The notes below the pieces were generated by a model, which made no database searches, was not told the DNA's origin, and saw nothing but the letters and a program-made list of their open reading frames with translations. A program made the position numbers and the translations under genes. Below, piece after piece: positions 26,640-36,325 of a stretch of 64,000 bases of DNA (the stretch's first letter is position 1; each line of letters begins with the position of its first letter). The stretch is from assembly GCA_965206125.1 (NCBI GenBank), contig CBDBIN010000046.1, positions 1,145,444 to 1,209,443 on the forward strand. Direction: 5' to 3'. Source of the stretch: CAXWPM01 sp965206125 (GTDB taxonomy: Bacteria > Acidobacteriota > Terriglobia > 20CM-2-55-15).

Positions 26640-26675
26640 AAAGGGCCGGCGTGCCTCGCACCGGCCCTTTTTTTC
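26640..26675 (+). terminator. Intrinsic terminator after the KamA-like gene
   Basis: AAAGGGCCGG pairs with CCGGCCCTTT around a CGTGCCTCGCA loop that itself can extend the stem; the hairpin runs into TTTTTTT. It lies 32 bases after the stop codon and separates the gene from the convergent permease at 26708. Confidence 0.92.
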
Positions 26676-26707
26676 GTTTGGTCCCCCGCCGAGAAGCGGC
26701 AGCCGAG

Positions 26708-29131
26708 TCACTCGAGGTGCAAGGCCGTCAGCGGATCGATCTCGGTCGCCCGGCGCGCCGGCAGGTAGCACGCGAGGAAGGCCGTCAGAAGCAGGAGCCC
26801 CGTGATCCCCCCTAAGGTCACCGGGTCAGCGGAACCAACCCCGAACAACTGGCTTGAGAGAAAACGGGTCAATGCCAACACACCAGCCAGTCCGATCCCG
26901 ACTCCGATTCCCGCGAGCCCCATGCCGCGAGCAATCACGAGCTTGAAGATGTCTCCCGGCTCGGCTCCCATCGCAACTCGGATGCCGATCTCTCTGATCC
27001 GCCGCCTCACCGAGAACGAGATAACGCCGTAGATGCCGACCGCCGAAAGAAGCAGCGCGCCCACGGCGAAGCTCCCCAACAACAGTGCGGAAAAACGCGG
27101 AGTGGCGATCGAGTCCGACAGGACATCGTCCAGGTACCGGACGTCGTAGACGGGGAGTTCGGGATCCATCGAACGGACGACCTCTCGTACGGGGTTCACC
27201 AGGTCCACCCCCGCGTCGACTCGGATCGCATACACAAGCGGCAATGGCCACGGCACCTGGACGATCGGAACGTACGCGTTCGTCGTGACACCCCCGGCCA
27301 GCGTTTCATGCTTGACGTCGGACACGACGCCGACGACCTCACGGTATTCGCTGTTGAATCCCAGGTTGATCCGTCTGCCGATAGGGTTTTCGCCCGGAAA
27401 GTACCTGGCAGCAACCGCCCGGTCGATGATCGCGGTCGGGTTGCCTTCGGCGACATCGCGCGCATCGAAGCTTCTTCCCGCGACCAATTGCATCCCCATC
27501 GCCCGAAAGTAACCCGAGCTGACGAGCGTGAAGTTGACGATCGCCTCTTCACCCGGACCCGGTAGCGGCGTGCCTGCGATATGCAACGAAGTGCCCTGGC
27601 GGTCGTCGGCCAGCGGGATGGAATCGGCGAATCCCGCCGACCGAACGACCTGCAGCGCGCTGAGTCGGTCGAGCAACGCCTGACCGAACTGAACACGCTG
27701 GTATCGTTCGCCGTACCGTTCTTCCGGTAGCGAAAGCCTGAAGGTCATCGTGTCCTGGGAACTGAACCCGGGGTCGATAGCACGCAGATTCAGGAAGCTC
27801 TGGAACAGAAGGCCCGCGACCGCGAGCAGCACGAGCGACAGCGCGACCTCACCGACAACGAGGGCGCTCTGCAGCCGGTTCGAGCCGGCCTCGGAGGAAT
27901 CCCGGCCACGTAGCCACACAAACAGGTTCGGGCTGGACATTCTCACGGCAGGCACGAGACCGAAAACCAGCCCGGTCGCAACAGATATCCCGAGGGCCAC
28001 CACCGCAATCCGGAGATCGACCGACACTTCATCGAGCCTGGGGATGTTTGCCGGGCTAATGGCAACGAGCAGATCCACCCCGAAGTATGCGATCAGGAAC
28101 CCGAGGATCCCGCCACCGAGGGAAAGCAGCAGGTTCTCGGTCACCAACTGGCGTGCCAACCGCACACGGCCAGCGCCCAGCGCCGCGCGCGTCGCGATCT
28201 CCTTCTGCCGGCTCAGCTCTCGGGCCAGAATCAGGTTGGCGACGTTGGTGCATGCGATCAACAACACGAACCCGACCGCTGCCAGCAATAGCAGAAGGCT
28301 CGAACGCACGTCGCCTGTGATCTGGACGTCGAGCGGAACGAGCCGAACTTCCCAGAACCGGTTCGTGTCCGGATACTGCTCGGCGAGCCCGTTGGCCAGC
28401 CGTACCATCTCGCCCTCGGCCTGTACGAGCGAAAATCGCGGCGTCAGCCGGCCGATCACGCGCATGAAATGGGCACCGCGGCCCTGGTTCGGAGTGATAT
28501 CAAGGGGGGCCCACAGCTCGGCATTCACGGAAGGAGCGGTTCCCTCGAACGCCATTGGCGGTGGGTAGTGGAACCCGGGGGGCATGACGCCAACGACAGT
28601 GTGATCGGCTCCATCGATCCGAACCGAAGTGCCCAAGACGTCAGTGGCCGCGCCGAATCGGCGCTTCCAAAGGCCGTCGCTCAAGACCACGACACGGTTC
28701 TCGCCGCTGACTTCTTCTGCGGGCAGGAAGCCGCGGCCCAGCGCCGGGACGACACCGAGCAGCTCAAATGTTCCAGAGGATACCCGGGCGCCCTCGAGTC
28801 GTTCGGGCACACCTTCGTCGACGAGCGTGAAATCGACCGTATAGAATCCGACGACATCCTCGAACACGGTGTTCTGGTCCCGCCAGTCCTGGTAATTCGG
28901 TGGCGCCACCGCCATCAGGCCGCCGCGTTCGACGTTGGCTTCCCAGACGGCCACCAAACGGTCGGGATCCTCAAATGGCAGAGGTTTCAACAAGACGCCG
29001 TCGATCAGGCTGAAGATGACGGTGTTCGCCCCGATTCCCAACGCCAGCGTCAACAGGGCGGCCGCAGTAAACCCTCTGTGCTTGGTCAGAACGCGAATAC
29101 CGTATCGAATGTCTTGGAGTAGTGGATTCAT
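26708..29131 (-). CDS. Orphan ABC permease (FtsX/MacB-like)
   Basis: The 807-residue protein begins 'MNPLLQDIRYGIRVLTKHRG', the usual start of orphan MacB-like permeases without the helical N-terminal extension. It has two periplasmic MacB cores, central FtsX helices ('FVLLIACTNVANLILARELS'), and C-terminal helices ('LSAVGIYGVISFSVRRRIRE'). No ATPase gene lies nearby. It is intact and similar in layout to the broken permease at 41464-43345, so it is useful for judging what is missing there. Confidence 0.88.
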   Translation of the reverse strand: MNPLLQDIRYGIRVLTKHRGFTAAALLTLALGIGANTVIFSLIDGVLLKPLPFEDPDRLVAVWEANVERGGLMAVAPPNYQDWRDQNTVFEDVVGFYTVDFTLVDEGVPERLEGARVSSGTFELLGVVPALGRGFLPAEEVSGENRVVVLSDGLWKRRFGAATDVLGTSVRIDGADHTVVGVMPPGFHYPPPMAFEGTAPSVNAELWAPLDITPNQGRGAHFMRVIGRLTPRFSLVQAEGEMVRLANGLAEQYPDTNRFWEVRLVPLDVQITGDVRSSLLLLLAAVGFVLLIACTNVANLILARELSRQKEIATRAALGAGRVRLARQLVTENLLLSLGGGILGFLIAYFGVDLLVAISPANIPRLDEVSVDLRIAVVALGISVATGLVFGLVPAVRMSSPNLFVWLRGRDSSEAGSNRLQSALVVGEVALSLVLLAVAGLLFQSFLNLRAIDPGFSSQDTMTFRLSLPEERYGERYQRVQFGQALLDRLSALQVVRSAGFADSIPLADDRQGTSLHIAGTPLPGPGEEAIVNFTLVSSGYFRAMGMQLVAGRSFDARDVAEGNPTAIIDRAVAARYFPGENPIGRRINLGFNSEYREVVGVVSDVKHETLAGGVTTNAYVPIVQVPWPLPLVYAIRVDAGVDLVNPVREVVRSMDPELPVYDVRYLDDVLSDSIATPRFSALLLGSFAVGALLLSAVGIYGVISFSVRRRIREIGIRVAMGAEPGDIFKLVIARGMGLAGIGVGIGLAGVLALTRFLSSQLFGVGSADPVTLGGITGLLLLTAFLACYLPARRATEIDPLTALHLE

Positions 29132-29250
29132 GATCGCTAGTACGACTCCTCGGTTCGTGTTCCTCCTGCCAGTACTACCGGAAACGTGGGGAATGGTTAC
29201 GGACCGCGTTTGGCTTCAACCTTTTGTGGCCGCAGAGGGTCTAACGTACT

Positions 29251-29805
29251 ATGCTCAAGCTGATGAGAAAGCGATCGAGATGGCTACCACTCGTTGCGAT
29301 CCTGGCGGTCCTCCCAGTCGATCTTGGTGCGGGGCCGAGCCCGACGGCCCAGTGCCTCGGACGCCCCGGAGCCATCCTCCGCGAGGCCGAGCGCAACAGG
29401 GCCGACTACGAACGGGCCGCACGCCGCCGCTACCACAACGACATGGAAAAGATGTCCGAGCTCATTGAAGAGCTTCTGGCGCTACGGTCACCCTTCGACG
29501 ACGAAGCCCTGAACATGGTGCGCAAGAACACGGAAGAGTTGGAAAAGCGGATCGAGGAAGTCATCGACTATATCGGGCTCGGTGAAGAGACCGAGGGCAC
29601 CCGGTTGCGGCGGCATCCCTTCGAGGTTTCCGAAGACACGATCAGCGAGCTGGTCCGACTCACCAGACGAGCCCAGGCCCAGGTCCGAATCCTTACCTCC
29701 GACCCCGGGATCCTGGATCTCGACCTCCTGAGCGATTCCGTCGCAGATCTGAAGGCCGCAGATCAGTACAGTCGTCTGCTGCGAGAGGCGGTCCCAGAAC
29801 GTTAG
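29251..29805 (+). CDS. Exported helical protein of unknown function
   Basis: The 184-residue frame has a positively charged start and hydrophobic leader ('WLPLVAILAVLPVDLGAG') followed by an almost wholly helical, charged region (about 40-180) with heptad-like stretches such as 'MEKMSELIEELLALR' and 'KNTEELEKRIEEVIDYIGL'. It is likely periplasmic with coiled-coil character. No family is recognised. The start could also be the second methionine at 29263. The Oar-like receptor gene follows 140 bases later on the same strand. Confidence 0.6.
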   Translation: MLKLMRKRSRWLPLVAILAVLPVDLGAGPSPTAQCLGRPGAILREAERNRADYERAARRRYHNDMEKMSELIEELLALRSPFDDEALNMVRKNTEELEKRIEEVIDYIGLGEETEGTRLRRHPFEVSEDTISELVRLTRRAQAQVRILTSDPGILDLDLLSDSVADLKAADQYSRLLREAVPER

Positions 29806-29836
29806 CCGTCTGCCCCAGAGCAGGCCACATCCGACA

Positions 29837-29868
29837 CCTCGCAACAACAACCGGTGAGAAAAGCAGGT
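29837..29868. repeat. Partial end of the TAGCCCGC-type element
   Basis: CAACCGGTGAGAAAAGC within this stretch matches the right terminus of the elements at 41286-41466 and 47779-48131, preceded by a similar CTCGCAACAA. No left end is found nearby, so this is a solo end or a decayed copy. Confidence 0.5.
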
Positions 29869-29945
29869 CGAGACTCTCGGTTCGACCCTCCGATGAGCGC
29901 GCGCCCACTCGCGAAAGAAACCGTTTGGAGTAAAATAGGCCGTTC

Positions 29946-32714
29946 ATGTTCGCTGTCTTCCTAGCCTTGTTCGCCGGCCTGACCGTACACGTGGAGCAGA
30001 CGGTGGAGAATCTGACCCTGGTCATCGTCGATGGTTCCGGCAGCATCATCCAGGAATTGCCCGCGCCCGAGGCGGGCACTTACGTGTTCGAGCTCGCGGA
30101 TGGCACGTACTCGGTCCGCGCAATGGTCGATAACCGGATAGTCGGCTCGATTCCCGGGATCGCCGTTCCCGCAGTCGATTCGGTTGACATCACACTCGAT
30201 CCCGAAGCCCTCGGCGCCGCAGACAACACAACCGAGGTGTCCGGAGCCCGACGAAACCAGAACATTCAGGTCAACCTCGTCGACAACCAGGCGCTGAACG
30301 AGGCCCTGGGAAGGCAAGGCGCGCAGGTCAGTCCCGTCACCGAGTTTTCGGCCGCACGCGGCAACTTTGCCGCGGAGCTCGGGGGGATCGGCCGCGACCC
30401 ACAGGTCATACGAGCCGATCGACGAGGCGTCCTACGCGGAGAGGTCTACGAAACCCACAACAACCACACGCTCAACGCGCGGACTTTCTTCCAGGTGGGA
30501 CAGGTACAGGCCTCGCGCCGGAACCAGTACGGTTTCCGCCTCGGTGGACCCCTGGGCTCGGACAAACTCTCGTTCGTCCTGACTGGGGAGGAGACCCGAG
30601 AATCCGGTTTCGTTAACGGCAACGTCCTGGTCCCTCTCCTTTCGGAGCGTACCGCATTGGCCGAGGACCCCGAGATCCGGGCGCTCGTTCAAAGTTGGCT
30701 CGACGTGTTTCCCGCAGAAGGACCCAACCGGCCGGGGATCGCGGCCAACCTGCTCAACACGAATGCAACTCAGAAGATCCGCAGCAGCGGCGGGTCTGTC
30801 CGCGTGGACTGGGAGCCTGGGGACACCCGGCGCGTCTCGGCCCGGTATTCGCTGAACGACAACTTCATCGACTCGTTTGAGTTCGTCGTCGGGCAAAACC
30901 CGAACCAGCGCCTGAGGCCGCAGACCCTCAACCTGGCATGGGAAGAGTCGCCGACATCAACAACTTCGGTACGGCTGGGCGCCAACTATATCCGGGCGAA
31001 GATCGATTTGCTGGTTCCCCCTGGCTCGGTAGGTCCCTACGTCAACTTCGGCCGCGACTTCGAGGCGCTGGGACCACAGTGGAACATCCCGGTGGACCGG
31101 ATCACGAACACGTTCCAGTACCTGGCCCAGGGCACGACGATCGGCAGGAGCCACCGACTCGACTGGGGCATCGATGTCGTGAGCACACAGATCAACGAAC
31201 TGGAAGCCGAAGGCCAGCGCGGAGTGATGAGCTTCGGGAACAACTTCGGCCGGTCTTCGATCGACAATTTCCGCTACGGCACACCGTCTCGATATTCGGT
31301 GACCGAGGGGGATCTGTACCGGGGTTTCCGACGCTGGGACATCAACGTGTACCTCAACGACCGCATCGCCGTGACGGGGGACGTGGATCTGACACTGGGC
31401 CTGCGCTACGAGTACGCCGGCGCACCAAGCGAGGTGAACGGCAGGACGACGTTCGACTACGATTCCGATGCCAATAACTTCGCGCCGCGGATTGGCCTTG
31501 CGTGGTCGCGCGGATCGACCGTCATCCGCGCCGGCTACGGAATCTCCTACGGGGAAGTGTTCCCGGCGTCGTTCCGTACGGCGCGTCTGAACCCGCCCGA
31601 TATCGTTCGTGCCGACGTCCGCTTCGCGGCCCCGGGGGAAGACATCGGCGGGCCTAACATTCTGGATCCTCTGAAGGGCTCAGAACCGGTATCTGGAGTA
31701 GTCCCGAGGTCGGGGCTCAACCTGCTCGACGCGGATCTGGCCACGCCGTACTCCCACCAGTACACGCTGGGACTCGAGCGCGAACTCCCAGCGGGCTTTC
31801 GGATGACGTTGGTGTATTCGGGCAGCCGGATGATGAAGCTGTTTCGAATCGTGCGCGAGAACAGGGCCGAGCGCGTGGAAGGTATCCCGCTGACGACGAG
31901 CACGATCAACGACCGGCGTGCGGATCAGCGGTTTTTTTCGATCGCGCGAATGACCAACCGCGGGCGCGCATTCTTCGATGCGGGCCAGCTTCGTATCGAC
32001 AAGGTTTTCAGCCAGGGACTATCGCTGCGAGCGAGCTACACGTTCAGCAAAGCCCTGGACATCGGTTCCGACTTCTCGAACACGGGGGTCGGGCGGGACG
32101 AACGCAGAGCGCAGATCGAAGAATTCGCCGACTCGGACCTCAAGGAGAGCAGCCGGCACGATGCGCCGCACGCGTTTACCCTGGCCTATTCCTGGGAGCT
32201 CCCGCGATGGCTGGGAGGTGTGACGGTGTCCGGTACGACAATCCTCAAGGACGGTACTCCGTTTTCCGTCGAGACAGGCACGGACTCCCCGGCCAGGGTG
32301 ATCGACGGCCATCGGGTCGGCGGCAATGTGGACGGAGAACGTAGCGACCGGCCTTCGCTGCTCGACCTGAGTCTCCTGGGTGCGAGCATCGACAACCCAG
32401 ACACGGCTTTGACGATCCTTCGCAGGGATGCGTTCGACGGGGCTGCGGGTTTCGACGAGGGACGGGGCAACCTGTCGCGCAATGCGTTCCGGAAGGACGG
32501 GACGACCAACTTCAATATTTCAATCTCACGCACCTTCGGACTGGGCCCGGATCAGACCCGCACGCTGACCCTGCGGACCGAACTTATCAATGCCTTCAAC
32601 CATCCCCAGTTCGACCGGCCCAACTCAAATCTTTCCTCGCCAACTTTCGGGCAGATCACGAACACCGTGAACGCAGGTCGGATTATGCAGTTCTACCTTC
32701 GGTTGAATTTCTAG
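29946..32714 (+). CDS. Oar-like TonB-dependent receptor/outer-membrane protein
   Basis: The 922-residue protein has an N-terminal leader and a beta-sandwich segment (about 17-80, 'LTLVIVDGSGSIIQELPAPE') like a carboxypeptidase regulatory domain, a short plug-like region, then a large barrel. Marker stretches include 'GEVYETHNNHTLNARTFF' and 'RRNQYGFRLGGPLG', close to the Oar-like receptors abundant in Acidobacteriota, 'LTLGLRYEYAGAPSEVNGR' and 'LRTELINAFNHPQFDRPN', and it ends 'MQFYLRLNF' with the C-terminal aromatic. A complete plug and TonB box are not evident, so it may be a reduced form. It likely sits in the outer membrane; its ligand is unknown. Confidence 0.8.
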   Translation: MFAVFLALFAGLTVHVEQTVENLTLVIVDGSGSIIQELPAPEAGTYVFELADGTYSVRAMVDNRIVGSIPGIAVPAVDSVDITLDPEALGAADNTTEVSGARRNQNIQVNLVDNQALNEALGRQGAQVSPVTEFSAARGNFAAELGGIGRDPQVIRADRRGVLRGEVYETHNNHTLNARTFFQVGQVQASRRNQYGFRLGGPLGSDKLSFVLTGEETRESGFVNGNVLVPLLSERTALAEDPEIRALVQSWLDVFPAEGPNRPGIAANLLNTNATQKIRSSGGSVRVDWEPGDTRRVSARYSLNDNFIDSFEFVVGQNPNQRLRPQTLNLAWEESPTSTTSVRLGANYIRAKIDLLVPPGSVGPYVNFGRDFEALGPQWNIPVDRITNTFQYLAQGTTIGRSHRLDWGIDVVSTQINELEAEGQRGVMSFGNNFGRSSIDNFRYGTPSRYSVTEGDLYRGFRRWDINVYLNDRIAVTGDVDLTLGLRYEYAGAPSEVNGRTTFDYDSDANNFAPRIGLAWSRGSTVIRAGYGISYGEVFPASFRTARLNPPDIVRADVRFAAPGEDIGGPNILDPLKGSEPVSGVVPRSGLNLLDADLATPYSHQYTLGLERELPAGFRMTLVYSGSRMMKLFRIVRENRAERVEGIPLTTSTINDRRADQRFFSIARMTNRGRAFFDAGQLRIDKVFSQGLSLRASYTFSKALDIGSDFSNTGVGRDERRAQIEEFADSDLKESSRHDAPHAFTLAYSWELPRWLGGVTVSGTTILKDGTPFSVETGTDSPARVIDGHRVGGNVDGERSDRPSLLDLSLLGASIDNPDTALTILRRDAFDGAAGFDEGRGNLSRNAFRKDGTTNFNISISRTFGLGPDQTRTLTLRTELINAFNHPQFDRPNSNLSSPTFGQITNTVNAGRIMQFYLRLNF

Positions 32715-32803
32715 CGGCTGCGATCGTCAGGCCTTGCCCTCTCCTACTTCCGGGAACAGATCAGTATGATGACCGGTCTACCTATTGCCGAGCAAAAGAG
32801 GTC

Positions 32804-33130
32804 TCAGGCCGCAAAACGATCGAGCAGCTCGGAGATCTTTTTCTTCGGTTGCGCGCCGATGAGCCGGGCCTTCTCCTCTCCATCCTTGAATAGGATCATG
32901 GTAGGTATCGCCTGGACACCGTATCGTTCCGCGGCGGCCGGGTTTTCGTCGATGTTCAGTTTGGCGATTGTCGCCCTGCCCGAATAGTCGCCGCCGAGTT
33001 CCTCGAGGGTTGGAGCGATGGCTCGGCAAGGACCGCACCATTCCGCCCAGAAGTCCACGAGCAACGGCTGATCGGACCCCAGGATTCGGTCTTCGATTTC
33101 GTTGTCAGTCAGTTTGGAAAGTCGACTCAT
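32804..33130 (-). CDS. trxA: Thioredoxin
   Basis: The 108-residue protein has the thioredoxin active site 'DFWAEWCGPCRAIAP' and the cis-proline segment 'VQAIPTMILFKDGE'. It reduces disulfides in the cytoplasm. The start at 33130 is supported by AAGGAG 10 bases upstream; other in-frame ATGs further upstream lack sites and overlap the TetR gene. It lies 23 bases after the TetR-family gene on the same strand, so both are probably co-transcribed and under control of the operator at 33755. Confidence 0.92.
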   Translation of the reverse strand: MSRLSKLTDNEIEDRILGSDQPLLVDFWAEWCGPCRAIAPTLEELGGDYSGRATIAKLNIDENPAAAERYGVQAIPTMILFKDGEEKARLIGAQPKKKISELLDRFAA

Positions 33131-33153
33131 CTTGTTTGTCTCCTTCATGTCTG

Positions 33154-33747
33154 TTAGGGCTCCACTCCCAGTGCGAGAGTCCGGCCAACCTCTGCCAGAA
33201 CAGTATCCAATGGCGCCGTCGATCGGTGAGCTCGGGCCAGCATCAGACTGCCTTCCATCATCGACAGCGTGAGGGTTGCCAGATGACGGGCCCTTTCGGG
33301 ACTGTGGCCTTCGGCGGACAGACGTCGTTCGAACAGGTCGGTCCAACGCGCCCAAGCCCTTGAACACGTCTTCTGGAGGGCGTCCGACGACGCGGCGGTC
33401 TCCAAGACCACCGTCGCTATCGGGCAACCCTCCTCAAACCCGGATGCCACCAGACGGTCTCGCATACTGCCCAGCAGGGTCCTGAATGCATCGACCGCGG
33501 TTCCGGTCGTCTCAAGAATCTGCTCCATCGCGGCCAGCCGAGAACCGCAGGAATAGGCAATCGCAGCGATCGCCAAATCTTCCTTGCCCCCGGGGAAGTG
33601 AAAATAGAGCGACCCCTTGGGCGTCCCGCTCTCGTCGACGATCTGCTTCAACCCGGTTGCCGCATACCCTTGCCGTTGGAAGAGCTCTGCGGCTTTTGCG
33701 ACCATCCGTTCTTTGCTTCCTGCGGGCCTCGGCGAATCTGAACTCAT
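33154..33747 (-). CDS. TetR family transcriptional regulator
   Basis: The 197-residue protein has an N-terminal TetR DNA-binding domain ('KERMVAKAAELFQRQGYAATGLKQIV' region, then 'GTPKGSLYFHFPGGKEDL' as recognition helix and following turn). The C-terminal domain resembles the LmrA/YxaF-type TetR ligand domain ('RDRLVASGFEEGCPIATVVLE'). A palindrome containing ACCGATCGGT lies eight bases before its start, which suggests autoregulation. The neighbouring thioredoxin gene is downstream in the same direction. Confidence 0.9.
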   Translation of the reverse strand: MSSDSPRPAGSKERMVAKAAELFQRQGYAATGLKQIVDESGTPKGSLYFHFPGGKEDLAIAAIAYSCGSRLAAMEQILETTGTAVDAFRTLLGSMRDRLVASGFEEGCPIATVVLETAASSDALQKTCSRAWARWTDLFERRLSAEGHSPERARHLATLTLSMMEGSLMLARAHRSTAPLDTVLAEVGRTLALGVEP

Positions 33748-33754
33748 GACATTA

Positions 33755-33772
33755 GTATACCGATCGGTCTAC
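33755..33772. promoter_or_regulatory. Probable TetR-family operator
   Basis: GTATACCGATCGGTCTAC is an 18-base palindrome with one mismatched pair, centred eight to 25 bases upstream of the TetR start. The core ACCGATCGGT resembles operators bound by LmrA/YxaF-type regulators. Its place in the gap to the divergent GGDEF gene means it could affect both directions. Confidence 0.7.
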
Positions 33773-33958
33773 ATACTGTCCAGTTGGAACTGCTTTTGTG
33801 CGAATTACTCCAATAGGCCAAGGCGTTGGCAACCGGACTGCTGCAAACTATCATCGAGACATACGACGACTGGCACCCCGATTGCTCGTACTGGTGCTGG
33901 CGACATTGCAATCACAGCACAGCACGCAAGTGAATCAAGAACTTGCGGAAGGATTCTG

Positions 33959-35332
33959 ATGACGGAAGGACGTCAATGGAATGGCGTTGGTGTCGAGACC
34001 CTGACTGAAGTCGACGCGGAAAGCCTGCTCGACCGTCTGCCAGGCATGGTCTACCGGTGCCGGTGGGACGGGGATTGGACAATGGAGTTCGTGAGCCAGG
34101 GAAGTCGCTCGCTCACCGGCTACGTTCCGGACGATCTCAAGGGCGGCGGCGCCGTCCGGTGGGGGCAGGTGATCTATTCAGAAGACCTGCCGGATGTGGC
34201 ACGGGCGATTCGCAAGGCCATCAGCAACCGAAAGCCCTTCCAGATCGAATACCGGGTCGTCCGGTCCGATGGCGCCGTCTCAGCGGTCCTCGAAGAAGGA
34301 CGGGTCGTTTCGCCACAGGGCAGCTTCCCTCACAACATCGAGGGTTACATCGTCGATATCCACGACCAGAAATCCCAGGAAGAGAATCTCCAGGACCAGC
34401 AAAAACAGGCGCGACTCGTAGTCGAAAAGGTGCCGGAAGCGTTCCTGTCAGTGGATTCCGACGGAACGATCTCGGACTGGAACGGCCAGGCGGAACGGAC
34501 GTTCGGATGGTCCCGTGAGGAAGCACTCGGTCGCAACGTGACCGAAACCATCCTGCCGCCCGATGAACGCGAATCAGACGGTGAGGGGCTTGCTTCCTAT
34601 CTTAGTATCCCGGTCCCTCAGGTCGTGTGCGCCAACCTGAACATGGCCGCGCTACGGCGCAACGGGGAACGATTCCCGATCGAAATGACGATCTGGCCGA
34701 GCGTCCGGAAAGGCGTCCAACTCATCAACGCCTTCGTCCGGGACCTGAGCGAGCGCCGTGCGCTGGAAAGTCAGCTTGCCGATGCGGAAGCGTCGCTGGC
34801 AAGGCTGCGTCGTGAAGACCCGCTGACAGGACTCCCCAACCGCCAGGCACTTAAGGACGACCTTGCCCGCTCGATCTCATTCGCACGCCGCTGGAAGCAG
34901 CCTTTGGCGCTGTTGGTCGCGGATCTGGATGGTTTCCGCGCGATCAACGATCAGATCGGCCGGGCCGAGTCCGACGAGCTGCTGTCGGCCTTCTCGGAGA
35001 TACTGAAGTCGTCGTGCCGTCTCGAGGATCTGACCGCGCGGCTCGAGGGCGACGAGTTTGCCATCCTGCTGCCGAACACCGGCATGCCGCAAGCAAAGAT
35101 CGTGGGAGAGCGGCTGTGCAACAAGACCGGGGAAGCCTCGCTCGGAGTCCCACTGACTGTCAGTGTGGGCTTGACGGATTTTCGCCCGGATGACGACGTA
35201 GAAAGCCTCATCAGCCGAGCAGCGAAAATGCGTCGCGAGGCGGCCGATGAAGGGCCCGGCGGCTTGAAGCTGTCCGAAGAGCCCGAACGCGCCCCCGAGA
35301 TGCAGGAACGAGAGGCGCCCGAGAATAAGTGA
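33959..35332 (+). CDS. PAS-PAS-GGDEF protein with degenerate GGDEF
   Basis: The 457-residue protein has a first PAS-like domain (about 18-135, 'LPGMVYRCRWDGDWTMEFVS'), a second PAS domain (about 148-270, 'AFLSVDSDGTISDWNGQAER') and a GGDEF domain (about 285-435). The signature reads 'LEGDEFAIL' instead of GGDEF, and the nucleotide-contact 'GHxxGD' reads 'GRAESD', so diguanylate cyclase activity is doubtful. The ATG at 33959 follows GGAAGG; the longer frame upstream overlaps the TetR gene. A paralogue follows after 39 bases. Confidence 0.85.
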   Translation: MTEGRQWNGVGVETLTEVDAESLLDRLPGMVYRCRWDGDWTMEFVSQGSRSLTGYVPDDLKGGGAVRWGQVIYSEDLPDVARAIRKAISNRKPFQIEYRVVRSDGAVSAVLEEGRVVSPQGSFPHNIEGYIVDIHDQKSQEENLQDQQKQARLVVEKVPEAFLSVDSDGTISDWNGQAERTFGWSREEALGRNVTETILPPDERESDGEGLASYLSIPVPQVVCANLNMAALRRNGERFPIEMTIWPSVRKGVQLINAFVRDLSERRALESQLADAEASLARLRREDPLTGLPNRQALKDDLARSISFARRWKQPLALLVADLDGFRAINDQIGRAESDELLSAFSEILKSSCRLEDLTARLEGDEFAILLPNTGMPQAKIVGERLCNKTGEASLGVPLTVSVGLTDFRPDDDVESLISRAAKMRREAADEGPGGLKLSEEPERAPEMQEREAPENK

Positions 35333-35371
35333 GGAAGTAGTGGCCTGTACCACCGGCCACTGGAATTCGAA

Positions 35372-36325
35372 ATGAGCAGACAAACGGAAAGCCAGGCCGT
35401 TACTCGTTTAATCGAAGAATTTGACGCCTCCGAACAGCTCGACGTGAGCCGTCTCGTCCACAACCTGCCGGGCATGGCGTACCGGTGCCGGTGGGATGGG
35501 CGATGGACGATGGAGTGGGTTTCGCGCGGGAGCGCTCGCGTTAGCGGCCACACCCACAGAGTGCTGGTCGGCCAGGTTTCCTGGGTCGACCTGATCCACC
35601 CGAATGATGTTGGACGGGTCCTGGTCGAGATCGAAGAAGCTCTTCGCAAAGAAGAGGCATTCCAGATCGTCTACCGAATCTTCACGCCGACCGGTAGCGA
35701 GCGGTGGGTCATGGAGGACGGACGGGGTGTCGGTCGCACTGGCGAAGCTCGTCACGTTGAAGGATTCATCTCCGACATCACAGAACGCAAGCACGCCGAG
35801 ATGTCGCTCCAGGAAGCCAACGAAACGATCAGCAAGCTCATGCGTGAGGATCCGCTGACCGGTTTGGCTAACCGGAGGGCACTCGAGGAGTACATGGTCC
35901 GCGCGCTGGCCTTCGCCAAACGTTGGAAGCAGCCCCTCTCGATCGTCATTTCGGACCTGGATCACTTCAAGGACGTCAACGACGAGTTCGGTCATCTTAC
36001 CGGCGACCAGGTCCTGGTCAGCTTCGCCCAACTGCTCAAGAACTGCTGCAGGGTCGAGGACATCGTGGCTCGTTTTGGCGGCGAGGAGTTCATCATGCTC
36101 CTGCCCAACACGACCATTGATCAGGCGGAGCAACTGGCCGAACGCCTGCGCATCGAGACCGAACAGGCCACGATGCCGATTCCGACCGTCATCACGGCAA
36201 GCTTCGGAGTTGCCGAGTTCCTACCCGACGACACCGAAGAAACGCTGATCGGCAGGGTCGACCACGCCCTGTATGAGGCCAAGCGGGGCGGGCGAAATCG
36301 GGTCCAGGTGGTGAAACCGGGCTAG
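35372..36325 (+). CDS. PAS-GGDEF diguanylate cyclase
   Basis: The 317-residue protein has one PAS domain (about 25-135, 'LPGMAYRCRWDGRWTMEWVS') and a GGDEF domain (about 150-315) with 'SDLDHFKDVNDEFGHLTGDQVL' residues and an intact 'RFGGEEFIMLLP' active site, so it probably makes c-di-GMP. The first PAS is close to that of the gene before, so the pair arose by duplication, with the second PAS present only in the first copy. The gap of 39 bases contains a small AGTGGCC/GGCCACT hairpin. Confidence 0.88.
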   Translation: MSRQTESQAVTRLIEEFDASEQLDVSRLVHNLPGMAYRCRWDGRWTMEWVSRGSARVSGHTHRVLVGQVSWVDLIHPNDVGRVLVEIEEALRKEEAFQIVYRIFTPTGSERWVMEDGRGVGRTGEARHVEGFISDITERKHAEMSLQEANETISKLMREDPLTGLANRRALEEYMVRALAFAKRWKQPLSIVISDLDHFKDVNDEFGHLTGDQVLVSFAQLLKNCCRVEDIVARFGGEEFIMLLPNTTIDQAEQLAERLRIETEQATMPIPTVITASFGVAEFLPDDTEETLIGRVDHALYEAKRGGRNRVQVVKPG

